This document shows, piece by piece, positions 12,601 to 27,600 of a stretch of DNA of 64,000 nt; position 1 is the first letter of the stretch, and each line of letters opens with the position of its first letter. This stretch comes from Anisus vortex. Its lineage: Eukaryota; Mollusca; Gastropoda; Planorbidae. Position numbers and translations under genes: made by a program. The notes under the pieces are model-generated. The model saw nothing but the letters and a program-made list of their open reading frames with translations, was not told the DNA's origin and ran no database searches. The stretch spans positions 42,434,998 through 42,498,997 of the forward strand of contig OX421492.1 in assembly GCA_949126835.1 (NCBI GenBank). Direction: 5' to 3'.

Positions 12601-15600
12601 AAGATATTTTGTCTAACACAACAGTTCATCTAAATACAATTTAGACAATTGGTCTACTACACTTTGCTTAAAGATATTTTGTCTAACACAACAGTTCATC
12701 TACAGACAATCAAGACAATTGGTCTACTACACTTTGCTTAAAGATATTTTGTCTAACACAACAGTTCATCTACAGACAATCTAGACAATTGGTCTACTAC
12801 ACTTTGCTTAAAGATATTTTGTCTAACACAACAGTACATCTACAGACAATCAAGACAATTGGTCTACTACACTTTGCTTAAAGATATTTTGTCTAACACA
12901 ACAGTTCATCTACAGACAATCTAGACAATTGGTCTACTACACTTTGCTTAAAGATATTTTGTCTAACACAACAGTTCATCTACAGACAATCAAGACAATT
13001 GGTCTACTACACTTTGCTTAAAGATATTTTGTCTAACACAACAGTTCATCTACAGACAATGAAGACAATTGGTCTACTACACTTTGCTTAAAGATATTTT
13101 GTCTAACACAACAGTTCATCTACAGACAATCTAGACAATTGGTCTACTACACTTTGCTTAAAGATATTTTGTCTAACACAACAGTTCATCTACAGACAAT
13201 CAAGGCAATCTTGACATTTTGTCTGATGATAGATTTATTTATTGACTAATGTATTTTGTCTATTGACATTTATCAACTACTAAAGACACTCGGTCTACCA
13301 AGATTTTTATCTACCTATGTCTGTCTAGCTATTATTCATCTAGTGAAACTTTGACACTTCTTCAAAAATGTTGGTTTACCATGATGTTTGTCTGCAGTGT
13401 TTTTGGTATACTTAACCATAATCTGACCTAGATTGAAAAAACTTTTTTTTTTTTATTTTGCATTTTAATACATTTGCTTTCATTACATGGTGTGGAGTTA
13501 ACCCAAATTTTAAGTTGTTTTTTTTATTATAAATTATATGTGATGGGGTAACCACTTAGACAAAGACTAATTTGTCTCTATAAATTAAACAACTCTGGGA
13601 TAAATAAAACCATTGTGCATCACTTTTAAAGTGCAGCAATACAAAACAATGTATGTAATAACTTGCTGGAAAGGGAACATGTCAGCAAAAAGAAACACAA
13701 CTTAGTCTTATAAAAAGAAAAAAAAATCACACAGATGACCCTGCCTGTTCTTGACAAACTATTTCAGCAATAATGTTTCTGCAAAGTTAAGAAAATACTC
13801 AAGGATAGCATGCATCCACTTCAAAACAACTATGTCAAATCAACATGTTTATTAGGATAGCATGCATCCACTTCAAAACAACTATGTCAAATCAACATGT
13901 TTATTAGGATAGCATGCATCCACTTCAAAACAACTATGTCAAATCAACATGTTTATTAGGATAGCATGCATCCACTTCAAAACAACTATGTCAAATCAAA
14001 TGTTTATTAGGATAGCATGCATCCACTTCAAAACAACTATGTCAAATCAACATGTTGATTTAGAGCTCAAATTGAAAGGTACAACAACTCATTTGTTCCT
14101 TATTCTGTAAGACTGTATCAATGCTGCTTTTTGATGAAAAGCATAATCAAGAGCCTGACTTTTGTGCTTTGCACATTTGAAGATGACTAGTGTGTGTTGT
14201 TTCTGTTTTGATTGTTGTGCTTATGTGTGGAATGTTTTTCTTGTTTTAATTGATGTTATAAATGAATGTAATCAAACCACATTTCCATTCTGGATCAATA
14301 AAGGGATCTTATCTTACCTCCTGCAGATGCCCAAACTCTTGTGATCAATTTTTTTTTAAATGTCTTAGAGAATTTTTATTAAAATTAATTGCATGTCAAC
14401 AAAGCCTTTCTACAGGATTTGAATTTAAGAGGCAGTAACACTAGAAATAAAAACCATGGCTTCTCAGATGTGCAAAATGGGATGTCCCCCATGTCTTACC
14501 CCGCTGGTGTACATTAAATGGGAGCTTATTGGTGGTTTACAAACGTTGCCAGCTTTGAGGCAGAAGTGAACCGCAGGACTAGCCAGTAAAAGGAAGAAAG
14601 CTGATAGAAGCAGAAAACTTTACAACTCCAGGAAGTTTAGGAGAAAATTACAAATGCACCTGCATGGGAAGGACAGCACAAATCTCAAAAGAGCAAGAGA
14701 TTTAATAAAAAAGATGGAAATAAATATATTACACCATGAGAAAACTGCCAGCTCTTACATGGAATCAATGGGGCTTAAGACAAAGAGTTAGACCAAAAAA
14801 ACAACAGGATAGATAATAGCTACAGAAATAAAGACATCAAAAGAAATTGTTCATGACCTACAGCTAACTCATGCTCCACTGGGAGTTAATAATGACAAAG
14901 AAAAAGAATAGTGGAGATTGTTAATACTTGGAAGACCGTCAATAGACAGCAAATTAAAATATCATACAGAATTTGGTAGATTACATTTTGTAAGATGAAC
15001 TGTCAAAATGTCATGCTAGATTCAGTGTAGGTAAACAAAAAGTCATAGTAGATGACCTTTCTGTAGATGAAATGTCAATATACCTATTGTCTGTTGATGA
15101 AGTGTCATAGACATAAAGTCTATAGACAATTATGCATGGAACTATTGAAAGTTTTATCTAAAAATTGTGTAATGGCCTCAAAGCTAAAAACATATTGGTT
15201 TGGGAAAGATATTATAGCTGTTTGTTGCATTTGACTTTTAATGGAGTCTTAGTAACTGATAAGCACGTCACATAACACATAATGTTTGTGCTGAAAGATT
15301 TCAACATTCAAAATAACATAAATCATATCTTGGGTGTCAACTATTTCAATGTAAAGTAATGAAAGAAGGGTCAGAGTTCTCAACCATTTAAATAAAAAAT
15401 ATCTACCATAATTAAATCCTAATTATATTTTTAAATTATTACAAATGTAGTTTTTTCCTTTTTTACCTCAAGGTTAAAAATAGCACCATCAAAGCTGAAA
15501 TTTGTTACTTGCGCTGAATTTTCAAATGTAAATTTATAGAATGTATTAGCCATTAAGTTCACAGCCCATCCTGGCTTGTGTATCACTCTCTTGGTTACAT

Positions 15601-18600
15601 AAGGAGAAGAAGTAACACCAAAGTTACTCGCAAACAAAGCATTTTTACCATTGAGACTTGAAGGATTCATTCTATAAAAACTAAACCTGTTTGAACATTT
15701 TAAAAAATTCCAAGTAATTTTGAACATCAAAAACTATCTGTGCATTAATAATGAATCACCCAAACAGTTAGTCAATAACAATTATTAAATATTGCACACA
15801 AAAAATTAGCTACATAACATGGTTTTTATCATTTTTATAATTAATGTTGGTAATATCCACAATTTTTGCATCTCTATTTGACAGTGGTTTTTGTTTTATC
15901 CTAATATTGGTTTATCCAAATTTTGAAAAGTTATATTTCGATTTTAAAAAATTAATATTTTTTATTAAACATACAAAAAAAGGATAATTATATCTTTGTA
16001 ATGCAGTTAAAAGTAATACATATAACAGTTTTAAATAGTAAATGAAAAAGTTGAGCTAAACTACCTATAAAATTTCACATTTGTGCACACACAGCCATCT
16101 TTGTTGATAGAAAAGTCAACTTTTTTTTTACACTTGCTTGTATCATAAGAAGGTGAACAAGCAACAACACTACTCTGGCTGACACCTGTTAGACTGCCAT
16201 CTTCATCAAGCAATATGCCTTGAGAGTCCCACTTGAATTGTACCTTCAGATTTAAAAAAAAACAAAGTTAGTCAACTTTTTGTAAAGGGTTTCCTAGTAA
16301 ATATTGTTTTAAATGTCTAAAACCGCATAAGTAAATAAATAATTTTTAAAATGTAGGTTGGTGTATGATATGTAGAATAAAAAAAAAAGGTTTAAATTAA
16401 AATGGTTTTTAATTAGTATTAGTGTGGGGAGTAATTTGCTGCAGCCTCTTTTTGACATTTCATTGATGAAATCATCAGTTTTTTCATTTGTTAAATAAAT
16501 TTAGTTTAGTCAATATTTAGTCTGTCCAGGCTGCTACATCTTTTCAGTATCAACTGGGATGCCACATCCCAACATAGAATATTCAGTTCAATTGCTAGCA
16601 CAAACCTCTGCCATAAAACCACTATAGCCCAAATGTTTAGCCCTCAACTTGTCTCTCATTATGAATATATTATATATTACTGTATCATTTTTTGTTTACG
16701 TAAAACTGAAAAAAGTCTAACAAATAAATGTGTTTAATTAGCCTATTTTGAATTTCCAGATTTTAACCTTGCAATTCTTGCAAGACTTTTAGAATTTGAA
16801 GAATTTTTAGAACTGTAATCTAATAAACATATTCACATATCACTAATTCTTTGGAAACCCCTGATATGCTCAGATGGATTTTCTAGGGTTATAAAATGTA
16901 GATTTGATGTTATCTGCAGCATCCCAATTAGAGATAAAAGTCAGTATAAGCAGACATATGTGTTTGATAAACCTTTTCAATTAAGACTAACTAATTCTTG
17001 AAAGCACTGTTATTTCTAGTGAACCTAATATTGTCAAGCAAGATCAATTAAACAAATTGGTTGACTTAATTGTACTTAAACCAAAAGATCATTTGAAAAG
17101 CAAGTTTACCTTATTTGGTGAATTAATAAACTCTAGTGACTTGGTCTTGACAAGAAAACCAGTACATAATATACTACAAACACCATCAATTAGTGCCCAA
17201 CCTATTGCAGAATTTCCACTCTAAAATTATTGGTGGAAATGTATCAGTTAAAAAATAGAATATTAAATAAATCCATGATGAATGAAAACCAATAATGCAT
17301 TGGAAACCATCATTTTTAAAACAAATGCTTGTCATGTTCTAATTTGTCAATGTAGGAAGGAGGGAAATAGTGTCTCAATGAAGATGAAATGAGAACATAA
17401 GCACTCTATATCTATCTGGTAGAATGAAAAATTGCTTTATGCTTACATTTTACTGATAACTAATTTCATTGGTGCACTGACCTATATTTTGTTTATCAGG
17501 TAACAAAATAGCATGTAGATCTAAGTATAATTTTTTTTAGTAAACAATGTTTGACATGACAATTAGCAATCAGTTACATTTAAAATCATTAGAAACACAT
17601 GCCTTACAAAAGCTCTTTTGGTATTTTTCAGCATATTTTAAACTTAATAAAATGTGTATAGAAATAATATTAGACGTGTTTATTTTGTGCAAGTGTGTAT
17701 TTAAGATATGTAAGACTTTTAGAATTAGCATTTTGCTGATTGCAAATAGATTGACCAAAAGAGAAAAAAGCCTGCCCATTCTGAGAGCAATCACTTTTGG
17801 AAATGTTGAAAAAACACTTCTTCACTGGCTTGATGTTTGCTCAATAAAATAAATGACACCCAACGTTAATTAGTTTTTTTGCATTTTGCATGACTGCAAA
17901 CTATTTGTACAGGGTAAATAAATCATGTATTATTATATTGACATAATAAGCAAAAAACTTTAATTGATTACATTGATAAAAATGTTTAATTAATGACGCA
18001 TTTATTAAGATATTTTATAACTGCAAATTTTGTTTTTCAGCTTACCACATTAAAATTATAAAATTTCACTCCTTGGAGCAGAAATCCTGGATAATGAGGA
18101 AGTATTATACCAGCCACAGAGCCTGTTTTTAAAAAATTATCATGATGGCTAACTATAACAGAATTGAAAATTCCTGGTCCGTTAGCAACATCATACTCTG
18201 GTGGATAGCCAACAATTCTTTTGCCTTCAAAACCAGACAACATATTGTTCACCAAAATAAATTGATGGAACTGAACAGCACCAAAAAAAACTGCTTCTGC
18301 TCCTTTTTGACAATTCCATGCTGTCAGTGTATTAAATTTAGCAGCCTGAAAAGAAAAGAAGAAAGGGATTTGTTTATATAGATATAACATTTCTATATTC
18401 TAAATGAAATATTTTCAATAATATAATTACCTGGTGAGCAGCTCCTTGCAAACAGCTACCACCTTGTCTTGGAATATAAGTTTCAAAAATCCACAGTCCA
18501 AACCAACCCAATGAATGTGCTGAATTGTTTCTGAATTCTGTTAATGGAACAGCTTGTGGACAGATGTTTACATTGAAGCCAGGGCCATCTGGATGTTTAT

Positions 18601-21600
18601 GCATCCTGTACCAATAACCAAAATGTGTCCCTCCAACAACAGCATTGTGTCTGTTGACAAAATACATGAGCTTTAAAAAAAAAATTATATATAGAAACAA
18701 ATGAATTTTATTTCAAAGTGAAAAAAATAGTTTTTAAATCAAAATCAAATTATATAACATAGCTAATAATTTTTGTCTAGATTTACATCTTCTGTGAAGT
18801 ATTAAAATGCTGTTTTAAGCAAATGAGAAAGTATAGCAAGAATCAAACTTATATTAGCTGATCTTATAATATACAGGCACTCCACCTATACAAATTATTA
18901 CATTATAAGTAAATTTAATGCCGTGGAAATGTGTGAATGCTGCTGGACTTGCCTCATGGACTAACATATGGTCAGATTGGTATACTTACTTGACTTCAAC
19001 ATTTATGTAGTTTTAAGTTAGTCTTGCATTTTAATAGGATTTTAAATGATGTTACACTGTCAGTTTTTTTTACTGGCTCTATAGGCCTACATATATTCCA
19101 TGCTCCAATTGCACTCAGCAAGAAAGAGAACTTCTATGACTTTCATTGGAATATGGAAAATATTTTTATCTATATGTAAGCTTATAGCCTAAAACATATA
19201 ATTTTAGCAATTATCTTTCTTTTTGTTATTTTTAGATTCATTTCTTGTTAATTCTGTTTTCAAAATGCTCTGAATTTTAAGTCATACAATTAGTCCAATT
19301 AAATGTTTAAAACATAAATAATGTTTTTTTTTCTTTATTACTGTACTTGCCTTAAATTTTTTTTGTCAATGCGATTCTTATAAATATATTGTAGGGTTAT
19401 AATGCAAGCTATTGAATTATAATTGCAGCCCTGGCCTCACACTAACTTTTTAAAAATAAATACCGGTAATTTAGAAACATAAAAGAGAAGTGGTTAAATG
19501 GCTGGGCTTTGGGATCAACTTGAAGATGTGTTTTCACACATATGCCCACACCAAATGCTAAAGATATAATAAATGTCCTTCAAAGACATGAACAAGTTAT
19601 TCTCTTTTACCTGTGCACAGAGCATGTAGGCTACAACTAAGCTTCAACTTTTTCTCTGCTCAGCCATTCAAAACATACAAAATATCTATCTCCCAAAAAA
19701 CAAATAAATAATTCCAACACTATCAGTTTCTTCACTATAGGCTCTGTCTCAAGGGCTAATGCTCAGATGGCTGTTGGATCAGGATGATTATGACAATCAT
19801 TTAGAAAAGGACATTAATTAGTATATTTATTTATTCTATCAATAGGCAAAAAATTTATAGTAGGTTAGTAAAGGTTTGTTTGGTAAGCAGATATTTAGTA
19901 ATTCAGGATGTTAAATACAAATTAGCAAATAGAGGAACTAACAAGCCAGTTTTTTTTTAGGCTAATCAGGAGTTGATGAAGGAGAGATCAGAGAAGTGTA
20001 TAAACGGAGATAATTAAGACACTTCTGCCTGTTTTGGCTGTGGTGGAGCTAATAGTAGACTAGAGGCTAGATAATTGATATGTGGCTGTAAGTCTTATTA
20101 TAGACTAGACTTGGACCAGGGATGAGTGTAGGACGCAATAATCTTCTTTATAGAAGGAGCATCTGTAATGTATAAGATAAGATATAGTTACTTTTGTTTG
20201 TGGATATATTCTTTTATAAACATTTTTTATATAAATTATATATATAGTAGGTGGGCCTGGTTTCTTTTTCACACCAAGGTAAAGGACCAGCATATATCAA
20301 AATATTTCAGTATTTTTAGTTAACAAAAATGATACATTTTGTTCTATAATTAATTTTAACCTAGTTATATGACATATATTATCTAATCTTTTAGATACAT
20401 CATCTATTACACCAATGAATTGGGTGTTTTTTTTCTAAATCCATGTTGATGGGGGGGGGGGGGGGATAATACATTATGTTTGTTATAAGTGATGGATGAT
20501 ATTACTACACATTATATGATTATATGTTGTAGTATTTTATAAAATCCTTGGACATGAAACTGGTCTATATTAGTTGTAATTTTTTAGTAACAGACTTTAC
20601 AACTTAAATTTTCATATTTGTATTTTAGTTGTAGCAAATGAGCTTTATAAAAAACTGCTTAATTTTTTATATACATAGAAACATAAGATGAACAACTACA
20701 ATAACATATATAAAAAAAAGACATTTTTGTTATGCATTGGTATTGGCTCTACAAAGATTTTTTCCTTTGTCACACATGAAGAAAGAAAAAAGAAACAAAT
20801 GCATAGTTAATATAAATATAATACAATGTTTTGTTTTCTAAGACTGCCATCAACACATTTTATGCTGTGCATTTTAAATAAGCACACAGCTCCTTTCCTT
20901 CATCTTCCCTTTTTAAAACAGGAAAAACTTTTTTTTTTATGATGGGCTGAAAATAGATAGAATTTGTTGTCATAGAAAAACATTTATGATAGCATGACAG
21001 AAAGAGGGTTAATTAATCTCTTGAAGATTTGTTTGCTCACCAGCCAGAAACATTTGCAAAATGAATACAGAGGATTTAAAAAGTAAGGGGAAATAAGTTA
21101 GCCATGCGAGTTAAATAGGGATTTTAAAATGCGCACCATAAAATGTAATGAAACAGTTTAAAAACTGATTTTTGAGAGTTTGGGAGGGGAATGTGGTTGA
21201 AAATGTAATGTAATGTGTTGTCATCAACATCAAGGTTTAAGCTTGTTATGATGATGGGAAGTAATTCAATTAGCCTTCTGAAAATTAGGTTGAAATATAC
21301 ATAGCCTACATAGATACAATATAAACATGAAGTCAATATAAAGCATTTATAAAGCAGCTCATTACCTTATTGTATTATTGGCATTGGTCACCCAAAATCC
21401 AGCAGGAGTGATGTCATCATTTCTTAGAGATGTTGATGATCTCACAAGCACTGCTAGATTATACTGAAATGTATTGCCCACTTCATCTCCATCTTCCAAA
21501 AAGAAAGCTCCACCCATGATGCTGTATAATATGTTATTTTCAACCTGATAATATGGAAAGAGTACTTCCATCACAAGAATGTTTAAATGAATTTCACTTT

Positions 21601-24600
21601 ATTATGTTTATATTTTTAATGTTGATTATTTGAGATTTTTATAAAGAGAAATAAACCACATGACTGACCAAAGCATTATGTGATCCATGTATGTTGACAG
21701 CTCTGTTAAAACTATTGTGAATAGCACAGCCTCTCACAAAGGACTTGTCCATATTCCCATTAAGATGAAAGTGAACTGGGTAGCGGCCAAGTCTAAATGC
21801 TTGACCAGCAAATGTTATTTCAACAAATTGAATGTGAGCTTGTGACATCTAGAATTTAAAAGACACAAAAAAACACCCAAACAGAAAACAGTTGACTGCC
21901 ATGTTAAACTACTGCCTCAATGTTACATTTTATAAAAAAATATATAGTAAAAGAAAACAAGATGGTATTTATTATAAGGCATTTCATTTATTTCAATTTA
22001 TGTAAATAAACAAAAGAAAAACTAATTTGAACAAATTCTATCTCTTTCTAAAACCTTTTAGACTTGATTGAACATCTCACAGAACCAAAATATTCAGAAT
22101 AAACTCATAAACATGGATAAACCTTTCTATTTAAAAAAAAATGTTTGGTCTACCATTATTTGTTCTGTAATTATATTACACGAAAGAAAGGTCCTGTGAT
22201 TTGTACTCTGGACTGTCAACTAGACAACCAGGTTTTAACTCTTCCACTGACCATTTTCTGCTGCCCTGCAGGAGTTTGGTAAAGGACATAATAATCTTTT
22301 TTTTAAAGGTATGACTATAGCTTTTAAGCTAAGTTTACCTGATGATCCTTTCCAAGCTGATGAACCATGATCTGTGAACCAAATTGACTGGAACCTAACT
22401 CCTCACCAAATCTTCCCTGAAAACAGGTTTGAACAGCAAACTCACCTGTAATGTTTTTTTATAGATAAATTCAATAGGAAATGCTCAATCCAATATTTCA
22501 ATAAATATTTACTTTTAAAATGCATTCATAAACATGTGTTTATTTATAGAAAAATTCATATATACAACTTTCTATTTTCCATTATCAATTAAATGTGCAA
22601 ATATGCAAGTTGACTGTAAACATTACAATAATCCAAAACTAAATGATGCTGCCATGAAGCAACAAAATTAAATTTCCTTGCAATGTTGGTGATTCTTGAA
22701 ATATGTTCAATCTATTATTTCTGTAAAAACTCCAAATATTTCTGCTATTTTTTTGTGATTAGCTAAAGATAGCATTAGCAGTGTGAATGTAATAGATAAG
22801 TGAATGAATGTTAATAACTAGGTTGTTTTGGGTGGGCAAGATAAGTTGAAGAATGTAGTAGAACTATGTGTGGTATGAAAGAGGTGGAGTGCATTTGATG
22901 TTTTCCTGCCAAGCTAGACACAAAAAGAAACTTCACTTGGTGATTTGGCACTGACAGAGCAAGTTCAAACTACAAGGGATGCTGCAAGAATGTATGAATG
23001 TGATTTTGGAGATGTAATGGTCGCAACATATTAAATCATTTGCAAGATTCCAGTGCCTTGTTTTGATGTTCTGATACCACGTTATCTTAATCACGTTGAA
23101 CCATTACCCCAATATTCGACAGTGAATGTTTTGTATTTTACACTCAATGCAAAACCGGGAATGTGGAATAAATGGGCAGTGTCAAAAGTAAACTAGTCAC
23201 AAAGAAGGTCAGAAAAATGATACTATGATGTAATTAAATTTAGCAAACCATGAGATGCTAAAAACTGTTAACAAAATCAAAACACAGAAACTAAGGTCAT
23301 CTGACAAAATATATTTCTAGAAATTTAACAAATTATTGTAACAATAAAAATTAAATAAATTCAAAATTTAGCAATCAGCTAAAAATTTACTTAATTGTGA
23401 ATTCAATGATATTACGAACTGAGAAATGATTGTACCTGTATTAAATCCTTCAGGACATGCTGAAATTTTAGCCTCAAAGCTGGCATCTTTGTTACCTCTA
23501 ACAACAATATTCCTGGTTAGCAAACCAACTTCAGCTCTGAAGTTGACTGTATGCTGACCAAACTGACCACTTATCCCAAGATGTTTAAACTTAAGAGCTT
23601 CGGTTAGTGTCACTATGTTCCCATTTACTGATTCAATGATTCTAGTCTAAGAAAATATTAAAAGAACATTTTTTTTAAAGTATTGTAGTCAAGATATTGA
23701 TATAAACTCTTAAAAATTATAAATAATTATAAAATATATTAAGTGATAAGCGACGTAAATTAAGTCCTGCTAAGGTTAATTTGGTAATAGTACTTATACT
23801 TTTAAAACTAATTCAAATTTGCCACCATTTCATACTTTCTATTCGCTTATTAGTACTGGTTAGCTATGTAAGTATGGAAACACACTGGAATATAGAGAAT
23901 TTGTGTGCCAACTGTAAGTAAATCTTTTACAGTTAATTAACATACTTATTTATTTATTTAAAGGAAAGAATTTTTTTTAAAGTAAAATAAAAAATTCTTA
24001 TTAAATGTTTTATATATAAAATGAATATTCAAAAAACAAACAACATTGAAAAAGCTTTATAAGTTCAGGTAACTTGGCTTTTTTATTTGTACTTAAAGCT
24101 TTTAAGCTGACAGTATAAACAAATGCAATATCCCTATGGTCAACACAACCTATACATTTAGGAAAAGACTGGGCTAGAAGACATAGTCTTGTAGACATAA
24201 AAATGAGCCTTTAATCAACAGAAAATTGTTGTGGGGCAGTGATGTTTAGAAAAAACACAAACAACTAAGTCAGGGTTTTCCACACTACAGTTTGCATGAA
24301 GGAGATCCATGTATTTGTTAATTCATGCCTTTGAAAGACTCATAAAATGCTGGCGAAGGGACATCAGCAAGGAAGAGCTTTAGCAATGCATGCTGCAGAA
24401 ACCATAGAAGAGGTAATCTACTAAAAGAAACTGGAGATTGATAGGGCACACCCTCAAGTCCAGCATCCCATACATGCACTCCCATGGTATTTGCAAGGCT
24501 ATAGAAAAAAGGAGCAGAGAAAAATTGACATGAAGATTGGAACATGATGGGAAAAAACTGGCGACAGATAAGGAAACTAGCCCAGTCTGAGATGCAGGGA

Positions 24601-27600
24601 GAAATTTTGTTTGTGACCAATGTGTCAGGTAGGGAAATTGGCAATGATAATAACAGTTTACCCTTATTTTCTACTTTGAAAAAATTAACACTATTCAAAT
24701 TATTGTAATTAAAAAGCTTGAAAACTAGTTTCCTTTATCAATGAAGGCATTTAAGCTAAAACATTTCTAGTCATAGCTCTTGACACTGAGTACTTCAAAT
24801 TTTAAGTGTATCCAGTAGGCCTACATGTACCTCCGTTTCTGCCTGACTGTGTCTTTCTCCTGAAGTTGCTACAACAATTTCATCCCCTTGTTTCCAATCT
24901 ACTTTATGCTCTAGTGTTAGAGTATTACTTCCTGCTTCTGCAGTTTTAGAGAGTCTTGTCCACACAGTTTGAACAGGACTGCCTAAAAAAAATCAATTCA
25001 ATATAAACGACAAAGAAAACTAGATTGTAAAGAATAAAGAACTTGTAACAATTATAGGTATACTGAACTTTTTTAAAAATAAATGGCAGCACAATGATAT
25101 GATATTATTCTGACAAACCAATGGCTAGTAGACATAAACAATGAGAATAATAAGTCATTTTTTGAATGTGGGCAGAAAATGTGGAAAACCTTTTATTTAA
25201 AATCACATACAGTTGCAGTAAAAGGTAAACAGAATGTTAATATCACTTCCATGAAAAAAAAAGTTTTTTTTTTATAAAATCATCAAATTTATTCCTTAAA
25301 TACACCATAAAAGTATCATAATTGACTTTTCGTCTATATCGCAGGAGATGGATTTTTCAATAAAAGTCTTAATAAAGAGTTGCTCTATTAATTTAAAACA
25401 AAATTTAATATAGTCTAAGCTAGGGTTGGGTAACCATTTTGTACATTTGTGCCAAAACTGGCCAAATCTCTGCCTAAAATTTTCTCACATTCCAAACAAA
25501 ACATTTTGGTTATTAGACAAAATTACATGAGATGGTTTCAGGTGCTATATTTGGCATGCCAGCCAACAGTTGAGTACATTTAGCCAAACAAAACAATAAA
25601 AGGGTGGCTTACCAAACAAATTTAATGTTCCATTTCTGACAGCAAGAGTTTTAGCTCCATAGATAGGAATTTCCTTGGATCTTAAATGTCCATACAAAGT
25701 AATTATAGCTTTGTATTGAGAAGGAAATGGTTTCATTGGACTTCCAATCTAAATATATTTACAACAGTATTCTCATTAATTTATTTTACAAACTGTTGGC
25801 AACACAACATGTTACATTTAATTAAATGGTTAATTTTTTTTTCTAGACTAGCTCTTTGACTCCAATTACCAAACAGAAAATCTTTTAATGTTTTTGTTTC
25901 TAGACTAGCTCTTTGACTCCAATTACGTGTACCAAACAGAAAATCTTTTAATGTTTTTTTTCTAGACTAGCTCTTTGACTCCAATTACGTGTACCAAACA
26001 GAATATCTTTTAATGTTTTTGTTTCTAGACTAGCTCTTTGACTCCAATTACCAAACAGAAAATCTTTTAATGTTTTTGTTTCTAGACTAGCTCTTTGACT
26101 CCAATTACCAAACAGAAAATCTTTTAATGTTTTTGTTTCTAGACTAGCTCTTTGACTCCAATTACCAAACAGAAAATCTTTTAATGTTTTTTTTTCTTAT
26201 GCATTTAAATTCAGCTATTTATCAAATTATTTCTTTGCAGGTAATGAGACATTAACAAATATTTATTGCAAGTAAATTAAAAGATATAAAAGAGTTGTAT
26301 TTAAAGAGTGTAGGCCTATAATAATCCTGATAGAAAATCAATTACTTGCAGAAGACCACCATCATTAACAAGAATATTTTCAGCTTTCAACTCAACAACA
26401 GCTTCATCAAAGATAAGTTGTCCACCTAAATAATTGACAAAAATTATATTATTTTATTATTATTCTCTCTTGGTAATGCTATATTTTTTTTGTCTTAATA
26501 ATGTTATTTTATGAAAGATTAACTTTATTGAGCAGAAGTCAAAAGTATTGATTAGAGCCATAATAGAAATGTACTTTTAATAATCAACAATTATAGTTTG
26601 AATTGATCTACAATGGGGTACAATTGAGCTAAACTGAATTAATTTAATTATAAAACGTACAATAGTATACTTTTCAGCTCTGATAAATATTCATCAAATA
26701 ATATAGCTTATTTAAAAACTCAAACCAATTAGTCTCTCTTGGTTAGATCCTGTTTAGTTTAATTTACATAGGCAGATATTTTTTTTACATGAACTAATTT
26801 ATAATTCTATCTTAAGTTGATAGTTTACTATTAACAGGTTTTGCTCATATTTAGCATTGTTTTAACCATACACAGTAAAACTTTGGGCTTTTACTAAGTA
26901 ATATATAAGAAATTTATATAAATGCATAGATAATAACAAATAAATTTGTTTTATGAATCAAAAGAAGAGAAAAAAGATTATAATGAACAATAGATAATTA
27001 AGGGCTAACAATACTGAGCAGCTTTAATAGATGAACTTTGAAATTGGACAGTTTGTTTAAGGGTATTGATATAGAACTTTAACATTAAGTATAATAAGAG
27101 TGCATTTATAAATACAAAGACCTTACATAATATACATGCACAAAAAGTTTTTAGGAAGCCCACTAACCTTGTATGAGTAACATTTTTAGCAAAGAGGTAT
27201 TTGTATCCAGTAAAATTTTCTGGTTTGCTGGTATAATAATAAAATCTCCATCCGCTGGTGGAGGCTCTCCACCCCAAGTGTTTGGACTAGACCAAAGATC
27301 TATGTATTCAAATTGACCATTGATCTGTACACAAAAGAGTCAGAACCTTAACATAAATCTCACTTATATATTTATATACATGTTTTATTGCATCTAAATT
27401 AAAACACATAAAAACATTAACATTAGAATAACAGAGCATATGTTTTATTATTTTTAAATTGCTAAACTATTTTTAAATCTTTATAAAATTCGTTAAAGAA
27501 TTTATTTATTCAGATAATATGATAATAATATAATGATATGGGAAGCTGGAGTTTCTTCTCTAATGGAGATATTGGCCTGTGTGAAATAATATGAAGAATC

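Noticed and set aside
17547..17852. Overlapping open frames on both strands
   Set aside because: Composition is that of AT-rich intron; no conserved motif and no splice sites that fit.
18142..18381. Plus-strand open frame antisense to exon 43
   Set aside because: Shadow of the conserved minus-strand exon.
18651..18670. Longer version of exon 42 using the upstream TTTTTAAAG acceptor
   Set aside because: It would enter in phase 0, but exon 41 ends in phase 2; the CAACAG acceptor gives NNTIRHNAVVGG as in the family.
24318..24698. 126-codon minus-strand open frame in an intron
   Set aside because: Cannot be spliced into PKHD1L1 in phase and matches no family I know; kept only as an uncertain intron block.
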